This document shows positions 33,036-44,005 of a DNA stretch of 64,000 nt, one piece after another. Origin of the DNA: Reticulascus tulasneorum (lineage: Eukaryota; Ascomycota; Sordariomycetes; Glomerellales; Reticulascaceae); the NCBI GenBank assembly GCA_001557505.1, contig LSAX01000008.1, positions 1,798,001-1,862,000 of the forward strand. The letters are read 5' to 3'. Each line of letters opens with the position of its first letter. The stretch's first letter is position 1. The position numbers were made by a program, and so were the translations under genes. The notes below the pieces were generated by a model. The model was not told the DNA's origin, made no database searches, and saw only the letters and a list, made by a program, of their open reading frames with translations.

Positions 33036-34342
33036 CGTGAAGTTTCGTTTCTCTGCAGGCAGCTTGAGAAGTTGAAAATGAAGACAAGAGCCATAGATCA
33101 GATGCAAAGTCACTTCTGATATGAAAAGTCAAGAGGAGATAACGTGGCAAGATGAACTCGAGGCCGCCTAGAGCAGAATCAAAGCAGACGTGAAACTGTC
33201 TGACCTCAAAATTCTCGATGATGCTTCAGTGTGTACCACACACATGAATGATCACCCCCTCCCACAGAATTCCGTGATTCCAGTTACATTCTGGGGTCAA
33301 TCCTGGCACCGTGCTCTCCCACGAGGTGTCCTCACTGCCGGATCGCGATCTTCGCGTATCGCGTAGCCCTTCTCAGTAGAGCGTCCCCGGGCGCATCGCC
33401 CAACATTTGCCTCCGGCCCTGCCATGTTGGCTGCATCCCTTTGCTGAGAGGCGAAAATCTCAGACCCCCCACGGCAGACAAATCTTGAATTTGAGTAATA
33501 GTCAGGAGGTAAACCCGTCTTGGTGCTGTTCCAGACAGCTTTAGCCACAGGCAAAAGCGCCGCTTAGTGTCATCGACAGGAACACAAAAAGCGAAAATGC
33601 CAATCGCTTCTGGACGCTCGTCCTGCAGCCTGCAATCTGCACACATCCCCATGTGCGCAATGGATGATCTGCGCAAGGATTAGTTTATTACACATACATA
33701 AGCTTACCTAGATGTGTCACTCGCGCAGTGGGGGTTCATGCACGACATGATCGGATAACCATCATTCGACCGTCGCCCTTCCACATGTTTGATGCACCGA
33801 AAACCTTACCAAGCCGTTTAAGCTTCCAAATAGCCGGCGGAATTTCCCATCTAGACCAAGCTCGACAATTCTAGAGCAGATGGAAACCAAGCTTCGTCCA
33901 AGACTCTTGACGAAACATCCTCAGCGTGATAGCCACACGAGTGGAATGAGAAATTCTCCGCGCCAAGAGCATGACCGGGTTATGCTAAGAGATGCAATGG
34001 TACTACTTTTGCAATGGTACCAATTTTGCAATGGCAGTTCTTGACAATACAGAGGCAGATACTTGACATCACTCTAGTCTCCAATCTGCTGTTTGCGGGC
34101 TGAGCACCATGCCTTCAATCCGGCAAAGGAGGAAGTTAATAGGTTGTTACATCAGCGGCAGTTATCGTTAGTGTTCTGTATCGAATATCATGAACAAGAA
34201 ACGCCTATCTATCCAGACCAAGCCCCTTAGACTAGAAACCCATTCCTCCAAACTCCTGCTGCACGGCGAAATGAAGCAGCCCACACGTTCGTATGAAATC
34301 CCGAGGAACGAATAAAAGGGTGGATATATCCTCTCAAGCACA
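33036..34342. other. Intergenic region
   Basis: About 1.3 kb upstream of the HET gene. It contains a short tandem repeat at 33993-34034 and otherwise only short frames. Confidence 0.5.
33993..34034. repeat. 17-bp tandem repeat, about 2.4 copies
   Basis: GCAATGGTACTACTTTT, then GCAATGGTACCAATTTT, then a partial GCAATGG. The two full copies differ at two or three bases. Confidence 0.85.
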
Positions 34343-35528
34343 TTATGCGTCCCATGTACGTTTCCGTCGCCCCAATCCTGGTCCCTCGACTTCCTCAATC
34401 TCTATTCGAGGAATTTTGCGCTCGCTATCCTGGCTGAATGTTCGCTCGCGAGCTCCCAATAGCGATTTCCGGTCTTCATATTCTCCCCTATGCCTAGGAG
34501 CGTCCTCACCAGTGTTTTCATCCGTCTCCTGAACGGCAAAGAGAACTTGCGAGCTCCCCCAGCTCGGTGTTCTTCCCATACTATCTCTCGAAACAGTCTT
34601 CGCGCTGGTAACCATCCCGCTGCCTACGAAGCTGTCTGTTCTTTCCGGACTGGTCGTCGGACTAGCTCCCCAACCAAATTCAGAACTCAGAGCATGGTCG
34701 ATCATGTGTTTGTCGAAGTCCTTGTCTCGTGTGTTATTGTAATATGTCGGCGAGGTCACAAGCGATTCGAGAGGCATGGGCGTTTCCTGTGCGTTTGTGC
34801 TCCTGGACGAGGATGCTGATGAACGGCGCAGGGAGCCTAGTGCTCGCGGCGATTCGGCTGCAGGACGGCTATTATAGCTTGTATCTCGCTCAAGATCGCC
34901 GTAGCCGAAAGGCTTCGCGTTAGATGTGTATTGGTAGTTTTCGAAAGAAGCAAGTCTCCGGTAGGTCCTGAAAGAGTAGATCGCGGGAATGAGGATTACG
35001 ACACTAGCAACAGTTAGATGACGTGAAGGGACATCGTGATGGGAGGCAGGCGCTTACATCAAAGCAAGATCCATGACTAGTCCAATGAGGGAGTAGTGAC
35101 CATCTCTCCTCTGGACATAGACCACAATGTCCAGAGCCAAGGTCGAAAATGCGCATACCGTCTTGACAACGTGGGTAAAGAACATTGTCCATGGCGTTAA
35201 CGTTTCCGCGACAAACCTGGACACTTCAAATATGGTGGAAAGCAGGGATATTAATGAAAGGCCAATGTTTGTCACTTCCCAACTGTCCCCCCCCCAGGTC
35301 AGTATGTCTGGACTGCTATTAAGTGTGGTAAACTTACACAACCTCCACAATCGGGGACAAGCCGGCCTTCTCTTCCTTCTCATAGTCCCGCATTGTTTCC
35401 GATAGTCTCCACGAGAATAGCGCAATCATGACGAGCACTAACAGCAGCTGCGAGGTCCATGCAGGGACCAAAACGCGCTTCTTCCATCTTGCCTGATCAA
35501 ACTGAGCTTGTTGCCTGTGTAAGACCAT
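34343..35528 (-). CDS. Four-TM membrane protein with Ser-rich tail, 3 exons
   Basis: Exons 35338-35528, 35058-35282 and 34343-35003 give 358 residues. Four hydrophobic segments lie near 19-41, 65-85, 95-119 and 128-150. The long tail (about 155-358) is Ser/Thr/Pro-rich and charged, with many possible phosphorylation sites. A compact four-helix bundle followed by a soluble tail recalls MARVEL-like or other fungal plasma-membrane proteins, but I cannot name the family. The first intron contains nine consecutive C bases (35287-35295) beside its acceptor. Confidence 0.78.
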
Positions 35529-37979
35529 CTTCGTTATCGATAACCTTAGCACTGCCGGTCACCACTAGTAAAATCCTAATGTTAAAGTGCAGCTAAGCTT
35601 AAGGATGAGGCTGAGAACAAAACTAAACGGCTGACGCGAAGTTATAATTGCTGGCCATCAACAGCTTGAACACAGCATGGTAGCTTTCGGAGTCGCTGCC
35701 GTAGGAGCGGCCAGGCTGTGATGCGACGGCGCAGCGACTGTTGGGGATGTTTCCCAAATGCTATATATAAACGAACCGTTTCCTTGGAACCCAATGGAAC
35801 CGGGCTCCGGAGGCATTTAAATAACAGCAGAGATCACAGCCTGCCGCGCTTCTTCAGGGTTCTCAAGCCACTCAGAGAGCCCTTGATCAGCAGGCAGGTG
35901 GTGCAGCTCATGCCTCTCATAGATCGCGCCTCATGCAGCTACTCGAGCAAGTAAAAGTGCCTATCTCAGCCACCATACTCCCAAGCGTGGGCTGCTAATC
36001 TCCAAGGGGAATTTATAGACTCAATAGTGGATGGGCAAGGCAACTTGGCTTGCTGGGCAGGCTTTCAGGGCCTTGGGGGTACATCGGCTCGCGCTTGCGA
36101 TCCTCATAATCTGCCAGCCGTGATGATGGCGTTGGGCATTCCCGCTCCCTGGCGCCTCTCTCAGTGGATGGGGAATGTGGAAACAACTGTGAGGTGTGCA
36201 GTGGCTGTGCGGCTGAGTTGGTGATAGCTAATTAGCAAGTTGCAGCAGGCCATTTCCACACCCACTCGCTCTGCATGACCAACAACAAACAGCCATGTTC
36301 TGGATGGTCGCACAGAAGGCCGCATTGGAACGGAAGAATCAAGAACGCTGCTATCTCGCCGAGCAGCAGATACAGTTTCGAGGAGCATATTCCTCAGTCT
36401 GGTGGGCTCGAAGTTGGCATCTTCATGTATATTTCATTTCGCATTCGATACCGTTTCTAGAAGGATTCCTCAGCGAAAGACAAACCGCGCTTGCGGTGGC
36501 TGTGAAGCCAAGAATCTGGCGATATCCACCCTCCCAGCGACGTTTCTCCATAGACCCAGTCATCGGACTGTGCTAAATTACTGAAGTCCCTGGAGCCGGA
36601 CTGATTCAGTGAACTCTCCCCAAAAGATTAGTCTTGGACCCCACGACGAGCAGGGATGGGACAGGTTGTTTAGCTTCCCGCCGTGCATGAGGCGTCGAGG
36701 CTGAGGAGCCTGACTGCGACTCCACATCGTCCTCAGCGGTCGGTAATCGTAGGAAATCCTGGGTAGTGAAGCAGGCGACATGACGCAACCGCAACGACGC
36801 ATTCAGTTGATTTCTGACTCGGCAGATCCAGAAATGAAGTGATTGCACGGAACAAAACTGCCAGTAAAGGAGACACAGACATGGATATCCCAGGATGTCC
36901 CGCGGTTTCTCACAGGAGTAAGCGTGCATTATTCAATCTACACGGTACATGTACACTGTATCAGCGTAGTGTCTCATCTTCATTCGATGTCCGTAGACTG
37001 CCACAATCCTTCCTTGGACGGAATGAAGAGGCCAAACGTCTCAAAAAGTCTCTTCCTGAAAATGACAAGTCAAGACGAACCTAAACGGCGCGAACTTACC
37101 GGCTGACTCGGTAATTCCACCCGAACAGGGCCAACAGCAACAAGGCCCACTGAGCCACCGCAGCAGTGTCCGGCGTCTAGGAGCAAAACCCTCATTTCCA
37201 TTGGGAAACCGGTCTCTCGGCTCGACTTCGCCTGCAAAGGCCATCACCAACCGCACCATTGCAGCAAGTGCTGGATTGCCTGTTGGTGACGCTCATTTTG
37301 TGGCTTGGGCGCTCAGTCGGGTCGCGTACATGGTTGTGTTCGAGAATCGAAACAGGCCCAAAGTGCCGCCCTACCCATGCGGCCAGGACGCCAGGGCATG
37401 GGCGCACCAACATGCTTATGGATTTAAGCTTAGGAGAATTAAAGTCTGTGGACAGGAATAGTGCACAATGGAGAGAGCGGTTGGCATGGCATTCTCTCAG
37501 CAGGGCCTAGACTCCTTGGTGTGTGAGAAACGTATTGCACGGCCGAGCATACGTCGCCCTACATGCTCTTTCATCTTGAAAATGGCCAGAACTCATGTCA
37601 TGATTCAATCACAGTTTCTCAAGATGAGGTCAAGTCAAAGATCATACACCAGTAAAGTCATTGGAAGTGCTGCAAAAAATTGGCAGATAGCCAAATATAT
37701 TCAGAATAAATATCTGCTCCAGAGGACGAAAAGTGTTGTCACCCTCTATCAATGCTTATCCCAAATCCAATGCCGTAACAAAAAACCCGATGGCCGGCGT
37801 GCTAAACTTTGTGCCGCCTGTTTTTCCATCCTTGGACTTTTTCACCAGATTACTTGGATCTCCCCCTTGGTTGGTATGTAGTACTTTGGCGGTAGTTGTC
37901 GTACATGCTTGCGTTCATCCCCAGGCTTCCCCCTCTTCCCCGTACGGGAGGATTCCTCCTCCCAGTAGGCGAAGGTCGC
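35529..37979. other. Gene-poor region
   Basis: About 2.45 kb with only short, overlapping frames of low plausibility. It lies upstream of the four-TM gene and beyond the 3' end of the small secreted-protein gene. I saw no RNA gene or mobile element. Small spliced genes cannot be excluded. Confidence 0.45.
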
Positions 37980-38232
37980 TTATAGACCAGCCTCCTTGCC
38001 AGCTTGATAGACGGTGGCAGCGTCGAACTCAATGACGTTGCCGTTACGATCAGTCATGGCGGCCACGTTGACTGGGACGCCGCCTTGGATAGCATTGGCT
38101 TGTCGGGGTCGGACCTCTGTAGTCGAGTTAGCATCCAACGCTCCTCCCTCAGTAGACACAATGAGACGTACGGCCGGGCTGAGCCATGACGGCGGCCACA
38201 AGGGCGAAGATGGCGACAATAGAGTACTGCAT
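37980..38232 (-). CDS. Small secreted protein (65 residues)
   Basis: Exons 38172-38232 and 37980-38116 (55-bp intron, GTACGT/ACAG) give 65 residues. Residues 1-17 (MQYSIVAIFALVAAVMA) form a clear signal peptide. The mature part is about 48 residues, has no cysteine, and contains VNVAAMTDRNGNVIEFDAAT. A basic VRPRQ site just after the signal could be cut by a Kex2-type protease. The gene is too small for ordinary frame scans. Splicing removes the in-frame stop and leaves one reading frame. Function unknown; candidate roles are a matrix, signalling or host-interaction peptide. Confidence 0.72.
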
Positions 38233-39333
38233 TTTGAATTTGAAGGGGGTTTTTTGTTTGGGCTTTTGGTGGAAGTTGGTAAGATAAGACTGAATAGAGA
38301 AATAGTCGGCCGGCGACGAGCAGATAAATCCGTTTTAAGAAGAGAAAGAAAACGAAAAATACAGCAAGTTTGAATGGAATGGGAGATCAGGAGAAAGAGA
38401 AACTGTTAGAACACGGGAAGGCGTGGCAGCTATTTGTACGATGGCGGCCAGCCAGCTCGGGATGAGCATGCCAAGCATCACAAACGATATCAGGCAAATC
38501 CAGAGAGGTTGATGTGCACGGCTACCCGGCCACGGTCCACTCAGGTGCCATCCAATGCTGGCCTGTACAACCCGCCTTCTCCATTCATGCTTGAAGTTGA
38601 GACCGATCAACGGGATCCTGCTCCCTCTGGCGTCTCCGCCAAGACCCACAGGAGCAGAAGAAGTCTACGAAAGCGCTGACGAGGACCGTCGAGACAGGGG
38701 TGTGTGGGATGACTCGTTCCAGGCCATCGTCAGATTAAACACTGCCCCCGACCCACGCTGGGCCCGTATAGCAGGCCTAAGGATTGGATGATCAAGAGAG
38801 CTTGCCCCCATCGCCCCATCTGTCAGGAAAGAAGGTTCATCGCGGTTGGGGAGGCAAGCTTTTCAGTTCCTAGCATGCTGAAACGGGCATGGAACAGCTT
38901 AGCTTTGCGAGAAGCCGCGTGTGGCCCCGCTTTTCAGTAAGACTGCCGCGTTACAGAGCATGGCCTGGCTTGCGAAGATCAGACAGAGAGCGCTCGCTTC
39001 ATCCAGCTTCCGGTAGCAAACCCTGAGAGAGACAACAGTGAGGCGCCCCTATGGTGGGCCAAGACACTGCCCTGGCTCCAGTTTCCTTGCACGAAGCAAG
39101 CAATTGATCGGCTCTTGGTTTTGCTAGGCGTTTGTGGTCCTCGACTTCGGAGACAAACTGTGTTCGCTGCAACTCAGTTTTTCCATTCAGGAGGTGGTGT
39201 TTCGAAACTGGTGAACCCCAGTCTGTGCTTGGCCAGTAGCGTTTCCAACCGCCAAAGCTGTTCGGGACGGACGAATATTAAAGCGATTCCGAATTCGAGC
39301 GCTACCTACCTTATTAGGTGCCTTATTATTATT

Positions 39334-39354
39334 AACCTGTACGAAGTACAGGTT
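39334..39354. repeat. Perfect inverted repeat (9-bp arms, 3-base loop)
   Basis: AACCTGTAC, loop GAA, then GTACAGGTT. Every arm base pairs. Confidence 0.9.
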
Positions 39355-39722
39355 ACTACATCCCAGGGCATAGGAGCAGTGCCAGCAGTAACATTGAACA
39401 ACACGTGATTGTTCCGGAGGTCTCGGAGCATTGCATCCACAATCATCGGCCCCACCAAGCCTCCATTTAGAACAGAAGCTAAGTTAAGCTCCACCAGCAA
39501 GCATATCCCCTTTTGTGCAAGAATTGTGCTCTTGCACAATCTCCCCCAGACCCAAATCGCGGGGTCACCAAGGTGGGGGGAGGAGCAAGCGGATCACGAC
39601 GCCGACCGACGGACACAAGCCCACCCTTCAACCTCACGTCACCTTCGATCACTCCCATCCGGACGCCGACCACTTGCGAAAGCCAGGCTTTTACATTCCA
39701 CAGACTACAACTGAGCTCCCTA

Positions 39723-39741
39723 CCCCCCCCCCCCCCCCCCC
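39723..39741 (+). repeat. Poly-C tract, 19 bases
   Basis: A homopolymer of 19 C bases, 46 bases before the ATG at 39788, probably in the 5' leader. Length could be a sequencing or assembly uncertainty. Confidence 0.85.
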
Positions 39742-39787
39742 TGCACCAACGAAAAGGCCCAACGGTACTTCCCCCCAATCCGAGCTC

Positions 39788-40603
39788 ATGGCGTCTGTGG
39801 AACACTGCCTCTACTGCTTCGAGGCCTTGGCTTCGCATCTGGAGAAGCGGAAGGGTTTGTCGCTCAACGAGATCCAGCAGTCATGGGCCGAGTACAGCAA
39901 GACCCCCAGGGCCGAATCCAGCGATGAGTCGGGCAAAGCTGGCACGCTAACGAAGCAACTCCCTGCTCTCCAGCGTCTTGCCGAGGCTTCACCGGGTACA
40001 TCCAGCCCGGCATCCTCAAGCTCCAGCGTGTCTCTAGCAGCCGACACGCCCGCAACGTCCACAACCTCTCTTCCGCAGCCCCTCATCACCGAATCGCCCC
40101 TCTTCGTTACCTGGAACACAGTCGCCCGCTCCGGCTACCGCTCCCTGCGTGGCTGCATCGGCACGTTCGAGTCCCAGGAGCTCACGGACGGCCTATCGTC
40201 CTACTCCCTCACCTCCGCACTGCACGACACGCGCTTCCCACCAGTCGAGCTCTCCGAGCTTTCCAGTCTGGAAGTCGCCGTCACCTTGCTTACAGACTTC
40301 GAAGACGCAGATGACGCCATGGATTGGACGCTCGGCGTGCACGGGCTTCGCCTCTCGTTCTTCTACCACGGCAGGCGGTACGGCTCGACCTATCTCCCCG
40401 ATGTAGCCGTCGAGCAGGAGTGGACGAAGGAGGAGACAGTCGTGAGTCTGATGCGCAAGGCTGGCTGGATGGGACGGAAGGATAAGTGGCAAGATGTGGA
40501 GCTCAAGGTCGTCCGTTATCAGGGGAAGAAGGAGAGTCTGGAGTACGGCGAATACAAGAAATGGTACGAATGGACTAAGAAGAACAAGACCAAATCTGGA
40601 TAG
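39788..40603 (+). CDS. AMMECR1-domain protein
   Basis: A single exon of 271 residues from the only in-frame ATG. A Ser/Thr/Ala-rich insert (about 45-100) splits the N-terminus from the AMMECR1 domain. The domain is marked by LRGCIGTFESQELTDGL, then YSLTSALHDTRFPPVELSEL, then TYLPDVAVEQEWTKEETVVSL and LMRKAGWMGR. The LRGCIG motif is the family hallmark. The domain is conserved from archaea to humans and is thought to bind RNA or a nucleotide-like ligand, but its reaction is unknown. No targeting signal is seen. Confidence 0.93.
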   Translation: MASVEHCLYCFEALASHLEKRKGLSLNEIQQSWAEYSKTPRAESSDESGKAGTLTKQLPALQRLAEASPGTSSPASSSSSVSLAADTPATSTTSLPQPLITESPLFVTWNTVARSGYRSLRGCIGTFESQELTDGLSSYSLTSALHDTRFPPVELSELSSLEVAVTLLTDFEDADDAMDWTLGVHGLRLSFFYHGRRYGSTYLPDVAVEQEWTKEETVVSLMRKAGWMGRKDKWQDVELKVVRYQGKKESLEYGEYKKWYEWTKKNKTKSG

Positions 40604-41090
40604 ATTTAGGAAGCATACAGCTCCCGGCGATTTGGAATCGGCGGCGGTGGGACTGGTTTCGGCGCATATGGAAGGATTCTCGTGACATTTTCGTGGAGTG
40701 CAGCACTCCCAACCTGGGCTGTTCTAGGATTCTAGATAGATGGTTTGTTCGCCACTTCATCATTTCGGTTATCAGGAATATCAGCCTCGTAATCCGATGT
40801 TGTTGATCACCAGTAACTCGGTTGCCGTATATTATGACGGCATATGCTGTGTTCTAAGCCTGCAACTCTTCTAGTCTCGTCGCCCCTGAGTATTATCAAC
40901 TATTGATGCCATTTTTGGGTATCACCACTTGCAGTATACTATTCGACGCGAATTTAGGTCAAGTAATGCATGTAATACTATTAATCTGCAAACGTATTGC
41001 AGCGTCTATGATCTAGGTTGTTCGGCCATAAAGGTGGACGTCGGATAATTACCTTGATCAGCGTCAGTCGCCATTTCCACATGCGCTACA
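40604..41090. other. Convergent intergenic region
   Basis: A 487-bp AT-rich stretch between two 3' ends; nothing recognised. Confidence 0.5.
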
Positions 41091-42998
41091 TCACAAGCCC
41101 AACCAGACACACACTACCAGTGAAAGTAACCCGAGAAAAGAAATGCGCAGTGCACCACTTCCTGAATTTGCATCTTCTTCGTCCTTATGTGGTGGGTCGG
41201 AACACTTGCCCCGGATTTTCTGCTGGGCAATCGGATCACTGTTGACCGAGATAATCTCGGACTTCTCACAGCCTTCTTTCCTTTCTGCAAGCAGAACGAC
41301 CTTCTGGTCTTGATCAAACACGGCTATCCACTATTAGCAATAGAGCCTTGATCACCTGTTTGATTTCTTACCATAGGCACGTCTGAAGAACTCGGTACCA
41401 AGAATCCCGTATTGAACCTCGCTTGTGCTCTCCTGGGTGTTCGGATTTCTGCACAAACTGGACATCTTGGATAGGAAAAAGCAATCCCTTGAGCCTCGAT
41501 CTGTCCTTGTCTCTACGAAGTCACGGAATGGAACCTTAATGTTGTTCTCACCCTCAAGATGGATAAGTAAGGACGGGGCTGTCGAAACCGAGTCGCAATC
41601 AACCTGAATCACACAGGTATCGTTCTTTTCGCCGAGAGGTTGATATTGTGTGATATCCGTCCACCGGTTGAAATGTGCTTGCCACAGCTTTATAACGTCT
41701 CGGCTGAATCTGCTTCTGGGGGAAGCAGTATCAAGGACGAAGTCGTAGTTGCCCAGGGAGATATCCGGTCCATGATGCCCTAAGCTCACAGGGACCGAAA
41801 TCGTGTATGTATCAGTCCTACAAGCCAAGTTAGCAAAGAGTTGATTGCCTCAAATATCAAGACTCACGACACGGGGTGCTTCAAGGCAAAGGATTGTAGA
41901 GCACCATCGAATTTCATGATGTCGACTCCACCAAAAATAAGGCGCCCAAAATCGACGTCTACGAGATAGTCAGTATGTGATTAGCCTGACTGAAGGTTGC
42001 GAGAAGCGTACCTGATGACAAAGTGTCATTATGAATGGGCGGATTCGGGGAGATACTGAACAAGCGACTGTTGATTCTGCCTTTCGCAACTAGCTCGGAA
42101 AGAATTGACCATTGCTTGTCCGCATCTGGAGCAAGCCCCAGGATTCCATCAACGGGCACCAGGATATCCTGGTAGCCCAAGGTAGAGTTTCCAAAGCTGA
42201 TGTCGGCAATATGTTCGTTGCCAATGTCCACAGTGTCCCTGTAGCCATCGAACTCCATACCGACGATGAACTTCTTGTAGTTTAGTGCAGTGGAGGACGC
42301 AGGCACTGTCTTCAAAAACAACTTGGAAGTCGTCGTATCAACAAGGACATGAACATCACGAGATGACCCGACATCGACTGTCACGGAATGATGTTCAACG
42401 AACGAACTAATGGAGAGTGAGATAGGGTGCACTAACTCTTGATGGTCATGTATCCCATGGACTGGCCTTGCAAGCCTTCTTGTAGTTGGTTGTCTCGTAG
42501 CATATTTCGATCCCCTTGCGTGTTGCCGATGTGGAACGGTATGGCCACGACGCCGTTGTCCGCGCGCATAGCGTTCTTATTGTGTCCAATGGGACGGCCA
42601 CTGCCATCGGTATCGTGGGCGACAGGATTGTTCTTTGGAGTATCCAAGCCTCTGCCTTCAAAAGGACCGTGCTGCGAAGAGAGAAGGGGTGCTTTGGAAT
42701 GGGACGGCCAACCTGGTGGAATGATGGGTGTGCTATGAAGAGTAGGACTCTCAGCGTTCGGCATACATCTGCCACTGGAAGGAGTCTCATCGTTGCCGCG
42801 AGGACGTCCGACGAGATTACCCTGAAGAGCTATAGGAAACCCAGCAGCATCATCTGGGATTGGAGACAATCTTGATGTACCATGACCTTGATGCACAGCT
42901 TCAGGAAGAACTGTACGCGCGGAGTTTGAAGGAGCGGCAAGGACGGTAGCTCCAAGCGCAAACCCCAGAGCAGCGAGAGTGTGCATGTTGGGTGCCAT
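41091..42998 (-). CDS. Yapsin/pepsin-like (A1) protein with altered active sites
   Basis: Exons 42437-42998, 42012-42377, 41868-41958, 41372-41817 and 41091-41323 join in frame to 565 residues. Residues 1-22 are a signal peptide. A roughly 160-residue pro-like Pro/Gly-rich segment follows. The first lobe opens MTIKIDVGSSRDVHVLV and carries DTTTS at 201-205 in place of DTGS. Typical yapsin features follow: VDGILGLAPDADKQWSIL, then LIFGGVDIMKFDGAL. The second lobe has DTASP at 369-373 in place of D(S/T)GT. The last residues form a hydrophobic tail after a Gly/Ser/Ala site, as in GPI-anchored proteins. Both aspartates remain but both glycines are lost, so activity is doubtful. Likely location is the cell surface. 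Confidence 0.8.
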
Positions 42999-44005
42999 TA
43001 TACGGCAGATTGGAGACTTGGCGGCCTGACTGATCGAATGGGTCGTAGAATGAATGAATGTAGACCAAAAAGTTGAATGAATGAGAGACAGAGAGTGACT
43101 AGAAGCAATACTTGAAGCAATCCGACCAAAACAGTGTTGGTTTGAGGATGTGAACTTGGGAGAAGGGAATGGAGCCGGGAAAGACAAGGAGATGTAAGTA
43201 CGCCATGACTTCGGGAACTTACCTAGTCAAAGGGGGTAGCTCTTCCTTCTCTCGTCGGGCGGCTGGTTTGGCAAGAGCCTTGCTCTGCACACGGTACCAT
43301 TCGGGAGTCTGCAAGTCAGCAAGTCTGGGTAGGAGCCTTTTCTGGGTCTTGCAACAACGATGACAGGGAAGCACCACAGAGGAAGGCATTTTGCGTGCCT
43401 CTATGCTACCTCCCATGCCTATCTTCATCAATATCATCTCGCCTCCCCTCCTCCTCCTTCTTCTCCTATGGAGGGCTCGAAGGGCAGGGGAACAGCGCTT
43501 TTGCCTAATGTCACTTGACAACCACGAAGATCCGCTTTCTCCAGTTGGTGATGTGCTGCAGGAGGGAAAAGCCACAAGACAGTTTGAAGTCAAGGGCAGG
43601 TTTGCACCTTCAAGCTATTATGCTCGCCTCATGCGTGACACAAGCAATGTACCTTAGGTAGTCCTGTGACCAGAACCTTCCTCTCAGCATGCGCATCTGC
43701 ACGGCCGACCAAACAGTGACAGCGCCCGACCAGACAAGCTAAAGCACCACAGCAACTGCATCGTTAACTTAAAATATCATTGTTGATTCTGCCTGCCAAT
43801 ATCTGGACTCAGCAGTAATACCCCATATCAGCCATGTCATTAAAGACCAAATACCGGCCGGTACCCCATCCCAAACCCCAACTTTGATAAACCAGCCCTA
43901 CCATCCAGACGCCAAGGTATCCTGGGATATACGACTCAAGTTCCCCCTTCGGACAAACACTAAACCCATTCCAGAGCAGACCAGCCAACAAAGCACAAGT
44001 CACCC
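42999..44005. other. Intergenic region
   Basis: About 1 kb between two minus-strand genes. The minus frame of the yapsin-like gene stays open to 43187, probably by chance in its 5' leader. It includes a CT-rich run near 43440 and a GTACCTTAGGTAGT motif at about 43649-43662. Confidence 0.45.

Larger units (their letters stand above)
38233..39787. promoter_or_regulatory. Divergent intergenic region
   Basis: About 1.55 kb between the secreted-protein gene and the AMMECR1 gene. It contains a perfect hairpin (39334-39354), a motif at 39304-39325 related to dispersed GGTACC blocks, and 19 C bases just before the AMMECR1 ATG. No supported gene. Confidence 0.5.

Noticed and set aside
39515..39787. 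Upstream extension of the AMMECR1 frame
   Set aside because: It has no ATG and depends on the exact length of a poly-C run.
42378..42436. Alternative short intron of 30 bp in the yapsin-like gene
   Set aside because: Too short for a fungal intron and it gives the wrong frame. A 59-bp intron with good borders fits.
43001..43187. Upstream extension of the yapsin-like protein
   Set aside because: Starting at 42998 gives a clean signal peptide. The extension would bury it behind a Ser/His-rich stretch.
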